The translations under genes were made by a program, and so were the position numbers. The notes below the pieces were generated by a model, which saw nothing but the letters and a program-made list of their open reading frames with translations, was not told the origin of the DNA and made no database searches. Shown here piece after piece: positions 9,562 through 19,240 of a DNA stretch of 64,000 nt (positions within the stretch are counted from its first letter, which is position 1; every line of letters starts with the position of its first letter). Location: the NCBI RefSeq assembly GCF_027922005.1, contig NZ_BSEV01000028.1, positions 46,531 through 110,530 on the forward strand. The letters are read 5' to 3'. The DNA is from Streptosporangium carneum. Its GTDB lineage: Bacteria; Actinomycetota; Actinomycetes; Streptosporangiales; Streptosporangiaceae.

Positions 9562-9655
9562 TCCGGAACGGCCCGCCCGGCGGTGAGCCGCGGGGACCGG
9601 GGAACAGCGCGGTCCCCGCGCGGGCCCTCGCACGCCGGACAGGAGGCGGGCGGTC

Positions 9656-10450
9656 GTGGAGAGCCCCGTGACCTTCGTACGGCTGGCGGAGGAGATCTCC
9701 CGGGAGGCGGGGGAGATGCTCCTGGCGAAACGGCCGGCCCGGCCCGAGGTGCTGGCGACGAAGTCCAGTCCGACGGACGTGGTGACCGCGCTCGACCGGG
9801 CCTCGGAGGAGCTGATCCGCGCCAGGATCAGGGCGGTCAGGCCGGACGACGCGATCCTCGGCGAGGAGGGCGGCTCCACCGGCGGAGGCAGGGTCCGCTG
9901 GATCGTCGACCCGATCGACGGGACCGTCAACTTCCTGTACGGCCTGCCCGAGTGGGCCGTCAGCATCGCGGTCGAGGTCGACGGCGAAGTCGTCGCCGGC
10001 GCGGTCAACGTCGTGCCCAGGGGCGAGGTCTTCACCGCGGCCAGGGGCGAGGGCGCCTGGCTGGCGGGGCAGCGGCTGCGCTGCAACACCGGCGTGCCGC
10101 TCGAGCGCGCCCTGATCGCCACCGGGTTCGGCTACGGGACAGGCAGGCGCGAGGTCCAGGCTGAGGTGCTCGCCCATGTGCTGCCGCGCGTGCGCGACAT
10201 CCGCAGGGGGGGCTCCGCCGCCTCCGACCTGTGCTCACTGGCCGCGGGGCGGGTCGACGGCTACTACGAGCGCGGCCCGCAGTACTGGGACTACGCGGCG
10301 GGCGGTCTCGTCGCCACGGAGGCGGGGGCCAGGATCGGCGGCCTGAACGGCAGGCCGTACAGCCCTGACCTCACGATCTGCGCGGCGCCGGGGTTGTTCG
10401 AGGAACTGCACGATCTGCTGGCGCCGCTGAACCCGGAACGCGACGCCTGA
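9656..10450 (+). CDS. Inositol monophosphatase family protein
   Basis: 264 residues. Metal-site motifs are present: GEEGG near 69-73, WIVDPIDGTVNF at 82-93, and WDYAAGGLVATEAGA in the C-terminal third. Members hydrolyse inositol-1-phosphate, histidinol phosphate or related sugar phosphates with Mg2+; which one is not decidable here. GTG 9656 follows GGAGGCGG. It begins 94 bp after the S9 peptidase on the same strand and ends in front of a strong hairpin. Confidence 0.92.
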   Translation: MESPVTFVRLAEEISREAGEMLLAKRPARPEVLATKSSPTDVVTALDRASEELIRARIRAVRPDDAILGEEGGSTGGGRVRWIVDPIDGTVNFLYGLPEWAVSIAVEVDGEVVAGAVNVVPRGEVFTAARGEGAWLAGQRLRCNTGVPLERALIATGFGYGTGRREVQAEVLAHVLPRVRDIRRGGSAASDLCSLAAGRVDGYYERGPQYWDYAAGGLVATEAGARIGGLNGRPYSPDLTICAAPGLFEELHDLLAPLNPERDA

Positions 10451-10532
10451 GGCGGCGTCCGCCGCGGGAACCCGGCGCCGGCGCGCCGCTGTGCGACGCG
10501 CCGGGCACGCGACGGCGCGTCGCCCGAGACGA

Positions 10533-10565
10533 GGAAGCCCCCCGGTGTCTGGCCGGGGGGCTTCC
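10533..10565. terminator. Bidirectional terminator hairpin
   Basis: Perfect 13-bp inverted repeat (10533-10545 with 10553-10565; arm GGAAGCCCCCCGG), loop TGTCTGG. It serves the plus-strand phosphatase gene and the convergent small minus-strand gene, whose stop codon lies 5 bp away. Confidence 0.85.
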
Positions 10566-10569
10566 GCGC

Positions 10570-10734
10570 TCAGCGCTGGATGGGGACGCCGTTGTCTGTG
10601 GCCAGACGGTGGAGATCCTCGATCTCGGCGGTGAAGGTGTCGGCGAGGTAGTGGTCGCCTGAGGACCTGGCGGCCTGCAGATTTTTGTGGGCCTGGTCGA
10701 GGCGGTGTTCGATCGTGGTGGTGAACTCGCCCAT
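10570..10734 (-). CDS. Small 54-residue protein, function unknown
   Basis: ATG at 10732-10734 is preceded on the minus strand by AGAAGGTGAG, a good ribosome site, and the frame ends in TGA beside the terminator at 10533-10565. The product (MGEFTTTIEHRLDQAHKNLQ at the start, DLHRLATDNGVPIQR at the end) is amphipathic, charged and probably helical, with no membrane segment. Ribosome site, stop and dedicated terminator together make it a likely gene. I do not recognise a family. Confidence 0.6.
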   Translation of the reverse strand: MGEFTTTIEHRLDQAHKNLQAARSSGDHYLADTFTAEIEDLHRLATDNGVPIQR

Positions 10735-10966
10735 CTCACCTTCTTTCTCACGGGGGTTTTCTCACGGGGGCTGAAGGTCGGGCTGGTGGGGACTGGCTTC
10801 GAGCTCTACCCACGGCCACGGGGCGGCTAAACCTGTATGTGTCTTACGTCACGCATTGTGCCTATGGTTGCACTGGCCTTACCGCCGTCTTACGAGGGGT
10901 ATGGCGACAATGAATGGCCGTTTCCACGGCTGTTCTCCGATCTTTTCACGGGAGGTGCCAGAGGCC

Positions 10967-11620
10967 GTGCGGGTGCTTGTGGTTGAGGACGAGCGGGTGC
11001 TCGCTGACGCGATCGCGACGGGACTCCGACGTGAGGCCATGGCCGTCGACGTCGCCTACGACGGCGCGGGCGCGCTGGAGCGGACCGGATACATCGACTA
11101 CGACGTGATCGTCCTGGACCGGGACCTGCCCAAGGTCCACGGGGACGAGGTCTGCCGCCGCCTGGTGGCCGACCGGACCGCGTCCAGGATCCTGATGCTC
11201 ACCGCGTCCGGCGACGTCGACGACAAGGTGGAGGGGCTGGGGCTCGGCGCCGACGACTACCTGGCCAAGCCCTTCGTGTTCATCGAGCTCGTCGCGCGGG
11301 TGCGGGCGCTCGGCCGCCGTTCGGCTCCCGCGCTGCCCCCCGTGCTGGAACGCGCCGGGGTCCGTCTGGACCCGGGCAAGCGGCTGGTCACCAGGGACGG
11401 CGAGGAGATCGCGCTCACGAAGAAGGAGTTCGCGGTCCTGGAGGAGCTGATGCGCGCCGAGGGCGCGGTCGTCAGCCAGGAGGACCTGCTGGACAAGGCG
11501 TGGGACGAGAACATCGATCCCTTCACCAACGTGGTGCGCGTGACCATGATGACCCTGAGGAAGAAACTGGGCGAGCCTCAGGTGATCGAGACGGTGCCCG
11601 GGGTCGGATACAAACTGTGA
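10967..11620 (+). CDS. OmpR-family response regulator
   Basis: 217 residues. Receiver domain 1 to about 115: acidic pocket VVEDE, phospho-acceptor D51 in VLDRDLPKVHG, conserved Thr in LMLTASG and Lys in LAKPF. A winged-helix DNA-binding domain (about 125-217) contains DPFTNVVRVTMMTLRKKL and ends VPGVGYKL. GTG 10967 was chosen with GGAGGTG nine bases upstream. Its stop overlaps the start of the kinase gene (GTGA), so the two are translationally coupled partners. The signal sensed is unknown. Confidence 0.93.
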   Translation: MRVLVVEDERVLADAIATGLRREAMAVDVAYDGAGALERTGYIDYDVIVLDRDLPKVHGDEVCRRLVADRTASRILMLTASGDVDDKVEGLGLGADDYLAKPFVFIELVARVRALGRRSAPALPPVLERAGVRLDPGKRLVTRDGEEIALTKKEFAVLEELMRAEGAVVSQEDLLDKAWDENIDPFTNVVRVTMMTLRKKLGEPQVIETVPGVGYKL

Positions 11621-13002
11621 GCGTTCCAGGAGGCGGCGAGGACCGGTGGGCGGGCGTTCCCGCCGAGGAGCAGGGACAGTCGGTGCCGACCCACCCGATG
11701 ATCAGCCCGCACTCCGAGCGGGGCGCCGGCAGGGGCGGGCGGCAGGCCGCGGTCTTCCCCGTGAACGTCCAGGCGCCTCCGCCGACGGGGCCGCCGGTGT
11801 GGGACGGGCCGCCTCCGCCCGGCGCGACGCAGGTCTCGCGCACCCCCATCGAACGACTGCAGGCGGTCGTCGACCGGATCAGCATCCGCTGGCGGCTGAC
11901 CATCACCTACGGCGTGCTGTTCTTCATGGCCGGCGCCCTGCTGCTGTTCGTGATCTATCTGATAGTCGGCTCCGTGATGGACTCGGTATGGCCGGAGATC
12001 CCGTTCAACCTGGATTCGTGGCCCGCCGCCGTGGTGGCCAAGGCGGAGCAGGACTGGAAGTGGTACCAGCACGCCGCCGTCTACGAGGTGGGCAAGGAAC
12101 TGCTCTCCCGGTCGCTGCTGGCCCTGCTGGGGGTCGGCGTCCTGGCGATCATCATCGGTTACCTGGTCGCCGACCGCGCGCTCAAGCCGATCCAGCAGAT
12201 GACCGCGACCGCGCGCAAGCTCTCCGACAGCACACTGGCCCACGAGCGCATCGACCTCAAGGGGCCGGACGACGAGCTCAAGGAGCTGGCCGACACCTTC
12301 GACGCCATGCTGACCAGGCTGAACGTGGCGTTCGACACGCAGCGAAGGTTCGTGGGCAACGCCTCGCACGAGCTGCGCACCCCCCTGACGATCAACCGGA
12401 CGGTCCTGGAGATCGCACTGGGCGATCCTGAGGCGTCGGAGGACCTCAAGGCGCTGGGCCGCACGCTCCTGGAGGTCAACGCCCGCAACGAGCAGCTCAT
12501 CGAGGGCCTGCTGCTGCTGGCGCGCAGCGAGCGCGAGCTGACCGTGCGCAAGCCGGTGGACGTGAAGGACGTGGCGGAGACCGCCGTCGAGCAGCTCGCC
12601 CCGCGCGCGGAGGAGGCGGGGGTCACCGTGACCGCCGAGCTTCAGAGCGCGCACACCGTGGGCGACCCGGTGCTCCTGGAGCGCTGCGTGTCCAACCTGG
12701 TGGAGAACGCCATCAAGCACAACCTCCCCGACGCGGGACGTCTGTGGGTGCGGACGGGAATGGTGGAGGGGGCGCTGATTGTTCAGGTGGCCAACACGGG
12801 GCCGCACGTGCCCGCGTACGAGGTGAACGGTCTGTTCGAACCCTTCCGGCGCCTCAACGCCGAACGGGTCGACTCGTCCAAGGGGGCGGGGCTCGGGCTG
12901 TCCATCGTCCGCGCGGTCGTACGGGCTCACGGGGGCAACGTGACCGCCGTCCCCAGGGACGGAGGAGGCCTTGTGGTGACGGTGAGACTTCAGCCGCGCT
13001 GA
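11617..13002 (+). CDS. Sensor histidine kinase, partner of the preceding regulator
   Basis: 461 residues if started at the GTG overlapping the regulator stop. A Pro/Gly-rich cytoplasmic N-terminus of about 80 residues is followed by helix 1 (ITYGVLFFMAGALLLFVIYL), a ~65-residue outer loop, helix 2 (LLALLGVGVLAIIIGYLVA), a HAMP linker, the HisKA box with H251 in NASHELRTPLT, and the ATPase domain (NLVENAIKHN, GAGLGLSIVRAV). A later start at the Met near 11699 would shorten the proline-rich leader but lose the coupling. Confidence 0.92.
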   Translation: MSVPGGGEDRWAGVPAEEQGQSVPTHPMISPHSERGAGRGGRQAAVFPVNVQAPPPTGPPVWDGPPPPGATQVSRTPIERLQAVVDRISIRWRLTITYGVLFFMAGALLLFVIYLIVGSVMDSVWPEIPFNLDSWPAAVVAKAEQDWKWYQHAAVYEVGKELLSRSLLALLGVGVLAIIIGYLVADRALKPIQQMTATARKLSDSTLAHERIDLKGPDDELKELADTFDAMLTRLNVAFDTQRRFVGNASHELRTPLTINRTVLEIALGDPEASEDLKALGRTLLEVNARNEQLIEGLLLLARSERELTVRKPVDVKDVAETAVEQLAPRAEEAGVTVTAELQSAHTVGDPVLLERCVSNLVENAIKHNLPDAGRLWVRTGMVEGALIVQVANTGPHVPAYEVNGLFEPFRRLNAERVDSSKGAGLGLSIVRAVVRAHGGNVTAVPRDGGGLVVTVRLQPR

Positions 13003-13292
13003 TCCGGCGGGGGGCGTCTCGTTCACGCCGTACATGTGGTTGGATGTGCCGTCGAACACGGTGGTGCATGCCGCCAATGTTGTGGTTTACGCCATATTTG
13101 GCTAACCGCGCCCATTGGCAGTGGGTCCCTCACGTGTGGGGAGGTTCAGCGACCATTCCGACGGGGTACCGATGCAGGAATCTATCTGGCGGATCGGGCA
13201 CAAGTTGAGCCTCTCGGACGTTACACACGCGCGAACGAGCGCAGACAGATTGACAAGCGCAAACAGATAGATGAGGGGGATGGAGCAGACCG

Positions 13293-13592
13293 ATGGCTAC
13301 CGACTACGACAGTCCACGCAAGACTGACGACGACCTCAACGAGGACAGTCTTCAGGAACTGCAGGCACGCCGTACCGACAAGTCCTCGGGCAGCATCGAC
13401 ATCGACGAGACGGATCTCGCCGAGTCGCTCGAACTGCCGGGTGCGGACCTGTCGAACGAGGAGCTCTCGCTGAGAGTGATTCCTCGTCAGGCCGACGAGT
13501 TCACCTGCGCGCGGTGCTTCCTGGTGCACCACCGCAGCCAGCTCGCGGTCGAGAGGAACGGCCAGCAGATCTGCAAGGAGTGCGCGGCCTGA
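13293..13592 (+). CDS. DUF4193 protein with a zinc-ribbon-like tail
   Basis: 99 residues, beginning MATDYDSPRKTDDDLNEDS and acidic over the first 65. The tail carries two cysteine pairs, CARC and CKEC, spaced as in a zinc ribbon. This matches the actinobacterial DUF4193 family, whose function is unknown. ATG 13293 is preceded by GGGGGATGGAG. The 290 bp upstream hold no gene and probably the promoter; a TTGACA at 13250 has no clear -10 partner. Confidence 0.88.
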   Translation: MATDYDSPRKTDDDLNEDSLQELQARRTDKSSGSIDIDETDLAESLELPGADLSNEELSLRVIPRQADEFTCARCFLVHHRSQLAVERNGQQICKECAA

Positions 13593-13672
13593 CGATGTTC
13601 CGACGGCCGTCCGATGTGTGTCCTTCCATCGACGGGTAGGGCCCCAGGACAGCCTTGAGGAGGTTCCGCGAC

Positions 13673-14563
13673 ATGACGTCAGAGAACAAACAGACCGGTG
13701 CCGAGCCGGACGACTCCACAGCCGGGGAGTCGCCCGGCGCACCGGATCGAAAGGCCGGAGCGACGGGCGGATCGGCCGACGCGCCGGAACGGTCGAACGG
13801 CGCGCTCGAGCGGAGCGCCGACGCCTCCGACCGGGAGGTGTCCGAGCTCGTCGGCAGGCTCGCCGAACCGGGTGACATGGAGGGCGCCGAGCGGCGGCAG
13901 CTGCTCGGCCGCCTGACCGCCGCACTGGCCAGGGGGTCCAGGAAGGCCAAGGAGACCGGGATCGGCCGAGGACGCTGGCTGGCCGACGTGTTCACCGCCG
14001 TCGCCCCCCGCATCCCCATCCGCGATCTGGCCACCCTGTCCGAGCACCACCACGGTCTCACGTCGGAGGCGCTGGCCGACGACCTCGTGCGGACCGCGGC
14101 CAAGGCCACCATGACGGTCGGCGCCCTCGGCGGCGCCCTCGCCGCGGCCGAGTTCGCCGCCCCGCCCCTGCTGCTCTCCGCCCCGGCCCAGCTCGTGGCC
14201 GAAACCCTCGTGGTCGCCGCGATCGAGGTCAAGCTTCTCGCCGAGCTCCACGAGGTCTACGGCGTCCAGGTGCCCGGCAGCGGCACCCAGCGGGCCATGG
14301 TCTTCGTGGGCGCCTGGTCCAAGCAGCGCGGAGTCGACCCGCTCTCTCCGGCCTCGGTGTCCGTCGCGCTCGGCGCGGCCACCAAGACGGCGTTGCGCAA
14401 CCGGCTGATGCGCACCCTCGGGCGTCACCTGACCACCTTCGGCCCCTTCCTCACCGGAGCCGTGGCCGGTGGAGCCCTCAACCGGGCCGCCACAAGGAAG
14501 CTCGCCGAGGCGGTCAGGGCCGATCTAAGAATTCATCGGGCACTTCCACCCGGTAAGTCATAG
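13673..14563 (+). CDS. Conserved hypothetical protein with hydrophobic centre
   Basis: 296 residues. The first ~60 are a charged, Ser/Asp/Gly-rich disordered leader. Residues ~130-190 hold alternating hydrophobic helices (TVGALGGALAAAEFAAPPLL, AQLVAETLVVAAIEVKLLAE). A last hydrophobic segment (FGPFLTGAVAGGALNRAATR) sits near the C-terminus. ATG 13673 follows GAGGAGG. I do not recognise a catalytic motif; a membrane-associated role is only a guess. It lies between DUF4193 and otsA, all on the plus strand. Confidence 0.8.
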   Translation: MTSENKQTGAEPDDSTAGESPGAPDRKAGATGGSADAPERSNGALERSADASDREVSELVGRLAEPGDMEGAERRQLLGRLTAALARGSRKAKETGIGRGRWLADVFTAVAPRIPIRDLATLSEHHHGLTSEALADDLVRTAAKATMTVGALGGALAAAEFAAPPLLLSAPAQLVAETLVVAAIEVKLLAELHEVYGVQVPGSGTQRAMVFVGAWSKQRGVDPLSPASVSVALGAATKTALRNRLMRTLGRHLTTFGPFLTGAVAGGALNRAATRKLAEAVRADLRIHRALPPGKS

Positions 14564-14616
14564 AAACGCCTGAATTGGGTAGTTGTTAGGAGTAGTCCGA
14601 CTACCTGGAGGATTTT

Positions 14617-15990
14617 GTGCAGGGCCGCAGCTCGTTTCTGATCGTCGCAAACCGCCTCCCCGTCGACCGCGCGGGTGACGACATGTGGCGGCGCAGCCCG
14701 GGCGGCCTGGTCACCGCGATCGCTCCCGTCCTCCAGCGACGCGAGGGCGCGTGGATCGGCTGGCACGGCGCACCCGGCGAGTTCCTCGACTCCTTCGAGC
14801 ACGACGGCATGCACCTCATCCCCGTGCCGCTGTCGGAGTCGGAGGTCGAGCTCTACTACGAGGGCTTCTCCAACGCCACGCTCTGGCCTCTCTACCACGA
14901 CGTGGTCGCCCCGCCGGTCTACTCCCGCGTCACCTGGGAGGCCTACCGCGCGGTCAACGACCGCTTCGCCCGCGCCGCGGCCGAGGAGGCCGCGGAGAAC
15001 GCGGTCGTGTGGATCCAGGACTACCAGCTCCAGCTGGTCCCCGCCATGCTCCGCAAGCTCCGCCCGGACCTGCGCATCGGGTTCTTCCTGCACATCCCCT
15101 TCCCGCCGGTCGAGCTGTTCTCGCAGCTCCCGTGGCGCAGGGAGATCGTCGAGGGCCTGCTCGGCGCCGACATGGTCGGCTTCCAGCGCCCCGGCGGCGC
15201 CTCCAACTTCATCAGGCTCTGCCGCAGGCTGCTCGGCCTCCAGCACCACAAGAACGAGATCTACGTGGAGGACCGCGTGGTGCGGGCCGCCGCGTTCCCC
15301 ATCTCGGTCGACTTCGGGGAGCTCGACTCCCTGGTCCGCGAGCCGCACATCATCGAGCGCGCCAAGGAGATCCGCACCGAGCTGGGAGATCCCGAGTGCG
15401 TGCTGCTCGGCGTCGACAGGCTCGACTACACCAAGGGGATCGGCCAGCGCCTGAAGGCGTTCGGCGAGCTGCTGTCGGAGGGCTCGATCAAGCCAGGGGA
15501 GGCGGCGTTCGTGCAGATCGCGACGCCGAGCCGGGAACGGGTCGAGGAGTACATGCGCCTTCGCGACTCGATCGAGCTGCAGGTCGGCCGGATCAACGGG
15601 GAGCAGGGCGAGTTCGGCCAGCAGCCGGTGCAGTACATGCACCAGTCCTACGGCCGGGAGGAGCTCGCCGCGCTCTACCTGGCGGCCGACGTGATGGTGG
15701 TGACCCCGCTGCGCGACGGGATGAACCTGGTCGCCAAGGAGTACATCGCCTGTCGCAACGACCTGCGCGGCGCCCTGGTGCTCAGCGAGTTCGCCGGGGC
15801 CGCCGACGAGCTGCGGCAGGCGTTCATGGTCAACCCCTACGACGTGGACGGGCTCAAACGGACGATGCTGGCCGCGATGCGGGCCACGCCGCACGACCTG
15901 TCACGCCGGATGCGCTCGCTGCGCAGAAGGGTCGCGACCTACGACGTGGACCGCTGGGCGAAGGAGTTCCTCACCTCCCTGGAGGCATGA
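14617..15990 (+). CDS. otsA: Trehalose-6-phosphate synthase (GT20)
   Basis: 457 residues, typical GT20 length. LIVANRLPV at the N-terminus, HIPFPPVELF, DMVGFQRPGGASNF, GVDRLDYTKGIGQRL and TPLRDGMNLVAKEY are the signatures that bind glucose-6-phosphate and the nucleotide sugar. It makes trehalose-6-phosphate from a nucleotide glucose and glucose-6-phosphate. GTG 14617 follows GGAGG. No otsB phosphatase lies in this window, so the second step must be encoded elsewhere. Confidence 0.95.
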   Translation: MQGRSSFLIVANRLPVDRAGDDMWRRSPGGLVTAIAPVLQRREGAWIGWHGAPGEFLDSFEHDGMHLIPVPLSESEVELYYEGFSNATLWPLYHDVVAPPVYSRVTWEAYRAVNDRFARAAAEEAAENAVVWIQDYQLQLVPAMLRKLRPDLRIGFFLHIPFPPVELFSQLPWRREIVEGLLGADMVGFQRPGGASNFIRLCRRLLGLQHHKNEIYVEDRVVRAAAFPISVDFGELDSLVREPHIIERAKEIRTELGDPECVLLGVDRLDYTKGIGQRLKAFGELLSEGSIKPGEAAFVQIATPSRERVEEYMRLRDSIELQVGRINGEQGEFGQQPVQYMHQSYGREELAALYLAADVMVVTPLRDGMNLVAKEYIACRNDLRGALVLSEFAGAADELRQAFMVNPYDVDGLKRTMLAAMRATPHDLSRRMRSLRRRVATYDVDRWAKEFLTSLEA

Positions 15991-16127
15991 CCCCGGACCT
16001 CCGCGCCCGCCGGGAGTCCGTGTCTCCGAGGTCCTCCGAGGTCCCCCGAGCCTCCGAGGCCTTTCGACGACCGAAGGCTCCGTGCCCGCCGGGGTCCCGC
16101 CGGGCGCGCCCGGCCCGGGGGAGGGCG

Positions 16128-16424
16128 TCAGGCGGTGACCTCCCTGGCCGCGTCACGCAGGGCCTTCCACGCGTCGTAGCGCCTCCTGGCCGTGCGGGCC
16201 ACCAGGATCTGCGCGACCTGCATGCCCACGCCCATCACCACGGCGTAGCCGATCGCCTCGCCCAGGCCGATGTCCAGCGACTCGTTGTCCGCCGGGGGCT
16301 TCTTGCCGGTCGTCTTCTCCCAGGCGAACCCGATGGCCTTCCTGGCGGCCCAGGCCGTCACGAGCCCCGCCAGGCCCCCGATGGCCCGCCACGCCAGATC
16401 CTGCTTCTCGGTCTTGTCGGCCAT
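16128..16424 (-). CDS. DUF4235 membrane protein
   Basis: 98 residues: MADKTEKQDLAWRAIGGLAG opens a first hydrophobic helix, and IGYAVVMGVGMQVAQILVA is a second. This matches the DUF4235 family of small actinobacterial membrane proteins of unknown function. Its ATG follows GGAGG on the minus strand. It is divergent from valS, with 84 bp between the starts. Confidence 0.85.
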   Translation of the reverse strand: MADKTEKQDLAWRAIGGLAGLVTAWAARKAIGFAWEKTTGKKPPADNESLDIGLGEAIGYAVVMGVGMQVAQILVARTARRRYDAWKALRDAAREVTA

Positions 16425-16508
16425 GAGGCCTCCTCCCCTTTTCTCACTCCGTCAAGAACACTAGTCTCCTCCGTCGCGGTACCACGTGACGCCATACCAT
16501 AGGGTGGC

Positions 16509-19070
16509 ATGACACAACAGCGACTGCGCCGTGCGCCCATGCCCGAGAAACCCACTCTCGACGGGCTGGAAACCGTATGGGTAGCCCGCTGGGAGGCCGA
16601 GGGGACCTACCGCTTCGACAGGTCGCGCACCCGGGCGGAGATCTACTCCATCGACACCCCGCCGCCGACCGTCTCCGGATCCCTGCACGTCGGCCACGTC
16701 TTCTCCTACACCCACACCGACACGATCGCCCGCTTCCAGCGCATGCGCGGGCGCGAGGTCTTCTACCCCATGGGCTGGGACGACAACGGCCTGCCGACCG
16801 AGCGCCGGGTGCAGAACAACTTCGGCGTGCGCTGCGACCCCTCCGTCCCCTACGACCCGGACTTCCGGCCCCCGGCCAAGCCGGACGCCAAACGCCAGGT
16901 CCCCGTCTCGCGCGGCAACTTCATCGAGCTGTGCGAGCGGCTCACGCTCGAGGACGAGAAGGCGTTCGAGGAGCTGTGGCGCCGCCTCGGCCTGTCGGTC
17001 GACTGGTCGCTGACCTACGCCACCGTCGACGGGCAGGCGCGGGCCGCCTCCCAGCGCGCGTTCCTGCGCAACCTCGCCAGGGGCGAGGCCTACCTGGCGC
17101 AGGCCCCCACGCTCTGGGACGTCACCTTCCGCACGGCCGTCGCCCAGGCCGAACTCGAGAACAGGGAGTGGCCGGGAGCCTTCCACCGGCTCGGCTTCAC
17201 CCTCTCGCCCGAGCAGCGGGCGGCGGGGCTCGGCGAGCGGGTCTGGATCGAGACGACCCGCCCCGAGCTGGTGCCCGCCTGCGTCGCGCTGGTCGCCCAC
17301 CCCGACGACGAGCGCTACCGCCCGCTGTTCGGCGCCACGGTCAGGACGCCGCTGTTCGGCGTCGAGGTGCCGGTGCTGGCCCATCACCTGGCGGAGCCGG
17401 ACAAGGGCTCGGGCATCGCCATGATCTGCACCTTCGGCGACCTCACCGACGTCACCTGGTGGCGCGAGCTGGACCTGCCGACCAGGGCCGTCGTGGGCAA
17501 GGACGGAAGGCTGCTGCCCGAGGCGCCGCAGGGCGTCCCGGCGGAGCCGTACGCCGAGCTGGCGGGAAGGACCGTGCACGGGGCCCGCGAGCGGATCGTG
17601 GAGCTGTTGCGCGAGTCCGGCGACATGGAGGGCGAGCCCCGCCCGATCAGGCGCCCGGTGAACTTCTACGAGAAGGGCGACCGGCCCCTGGAGATCGTCA
17701 CCACCCGTCAGTGGTACATCCGCAACGGCGGGCGGGACCGCGCGCTCAGGGACGCGCTCCTGGCGCGGGGCGGAGAGCTGGCCTGGCACCCGCCGCACAT
17801 GAAGGTCCGCTACGACAACTGGGTCGAGGGACTGGCGGGCGACTGGCTGATCTCCCGGCAGCGGTTCTTCGGGGTGCCGATCCCGGTGTGGTACCCGCTG
17901 GACGACAGCGGGCGGCCCGACCACTCCGCGCCGATCCTGCCCGAGGAGTCCTCGCTGCCGATGGACCCCGCGACCGACGTGCCGCCCGGCTACACCAAGG
18001 AGCAGCGCGGCGTGCCCGGCGGTTTCACCGGAGAGGAGGACGTCATGGACACCTGGGCGACCTCCTCGCTGACCCCGCAGGTCGCGGGCGGCTGGGAGCA
18101 GGACGAGGACCTGTTCGGGCGGGTCTTCCCGATGGACCTCAGGCCGCAGGCCCACGAGATCATCCGTACCTGGCTGTTCTCGACCGTGGTCAGGTCGCAC
18201 CTGGAGAAGGGCACGCTGCCCTGGCGCAACGTCGCCATCTCCGGATGGATCCTCGACCCCGACCGCAAGAAGATGTCCAAGTCGGTCGGCAACGTGGTCA
18301 CCCCGCTCGGCCTGCTGGAGCAGTACGGCTCGGACGCGGTCCGCTACTGGGCGGCCGGCGGCCGTCCCGGCACGGACACCGCCTTCGACACCGGCCAGAT
18401 CAAGGTCGGCCGCAGGCTGGCGATCAAGATTCTGAACGCCTCCAGGTTCGTCCTCGGCCTCGGAGAGGACGGCGGCGAGGTCACCGAGCCGATCGACCTG
18501 TCGATGCTGGCCCGTCTCGACGAGGTGGTCCGCGAGGCGACCGAGGCGTTCGAGGCCTACGACTACACCCGCGCGCTCGAGCGGACCGAACGGTTCTTCT
18601 GGGAGTTCTGCGACGACTACCTGGAACTGGTCAAGGCGAGGGCCTACGAGACCGGTCCCGCGGCGCGCTCGGCCCACGCGGCGCTGCGCGAGGCGCTGGA
18701 CGTCATGCTCAGGCTGTTCGCCCCGTTCCTGCCGTTCGTCACCGAGGAGGTCTGGTCCTGGTGGCGCGAGGGCTCGGTGCACCGCGCGGCCTGGCCCGAG
18801 GCCGCCCGCCGCGGCAGTGGTCCCGACGGCGGCCCCGACGGCAGGACGGAGCTGCTGCCCGCGGTGGCCGCGGTCCTCGGCCACGTCCGCAGGGCCAAGT
18901 CGGACGCCAGGCTGTCGATGCGCGCCGAGGTCGCCAGGTTGACCGTCACCGGAGGCCTGGCCGATCTCGTACGGCAGGCGCAGGACGACCTGTGCGGCGC
19001 GGGAGCCGTCGAGGAGTTCGTGCTCCAGCCCGGTGAGGGCGACCTGCTCGTCGAGGTGGCCCTCACCTGA
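16509..19070 (+). CDS. valS: Valyl-tRNA synthetase
   Basis: 853 residues. The class I HIGH motif is GSLHVGHV at 57-64 and KMSKS is at 588-592 (RKKMSKSVGNVV). The CP1 editing domain lies between, with TTRPELVPACVALVAHPDDERY. An anticodon-binding helical domain follows; at this length the C-terminal coiled coil is short. It charges tRNA-Val in the cytoplasm. ATG 16509. Confidence 0.96.
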   Translation: MTQQRLRRAPMPEKPTLDGLETVWVARWEAEGTYRFDRSRTRAEIYSIDTPPPTVSGSLHVGHVFSYTHTDTIARFQRMRGREVFYPMGWDDNGLPTERRVQNNFGVRCDPSVPYDPDFRPPAKPDAKRQVPVSRGNFIELCERLTLEDEKAFEELWRRLGLSVDWSLTYATVDGQARAASQRAFLRNLARGEAYLAQAPTLWDVTFRTAVAQAELENREWPGAFHRLGFTLSPEQRAAGLGERVWIETTRPELVPACVALVAHPDDERYRPLFGATVRTPLFGVEVPVLAHHLAEPDKGSGIAMICTFGDLTDVTWWRELDLPTRAVVGKDGRLLPEAPQGVPAEPYAELAGRTVHGARERIVELLRESGDMEGEPRPIRRPVNFYEKGDRPLEIVTTRQWYIRNGGRDRALRDALLARGGELAWHPPHMKVRYDNWVEGLAGDWLISRQRFFGVPIPVWYPLDDSGRPDHSAPILPEESSLPMDPATDVPPGYTKEQRGVPGGFTGEEDVMDTWATSSLTPQVAGGWEQDEDLFGRVFPMDLRPQAHEIIRTWLFSTVVRSHLEKGTLPWRNVAISGWILDPDRKKMSKSVGNVVTPLGLLEQYGSDAVRYWAAGGRPGTDTAFDTGQIKVGRRLAIKILNASRFVLGLGEDGGEVTEPIDLSMLARLDEVVREATEAFEAYDYTRALERTERFFWEFCDDYLELVKARAYETGPAARSAHAALREALDVMLRLFAPFLPFVTEEVWSWWREGSVHRAAWPEAARRGSGPDGGPDGRTELLPAVAAVLGHVRRAKSDARLSMRAEVARLTVTGGLADLVRQAQDDLCGAGAVEEFVLQPGEGDLLVEVALT

Positions 19071-19151
19071 CCGCGCACGCGAATCTGGCCTTTTCGTCCG
19101 ACGCTCCTGCCGTACGGTCGAGGCACGAGCAGGTGAGGGGAGGAGGAGAGC

Positions 19152-19226
19152 GTGCTTCCTGGCTGCGGCAACTGTGACTGCCACCTCGACGACAGGGTGA
19201 TCGCCCGGCCGCCGGGCGAGCGCTGA
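19152..19226 (+). CDS. 24-codon Cys-rich micro-ORF with its own terminator
   Basis: GTG at 19152 sits one base after GGGAGGAGGAGAG, one of the strongest Shine-Dalgarno tracts in the window. It encodes 24 residues starting MLPGCGNCDCHLDD and ending RPPGER, then TGA. A perfect hairpin follows 15 bp later (19241-19265). A TACGGT at 19113-19118 could be a -10 box. This would be a stand-alone translated unit between valS and the AI-2E-type gene. The CGNCDC cluster could bind metal or act in a leader-peptide role; neither is shown. Confidence 0.5.
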   Translation: MLPGCGNCDCHLDDRVIARPPGER

Positions 19227-19240
19227 TCCGGATCGCACAC

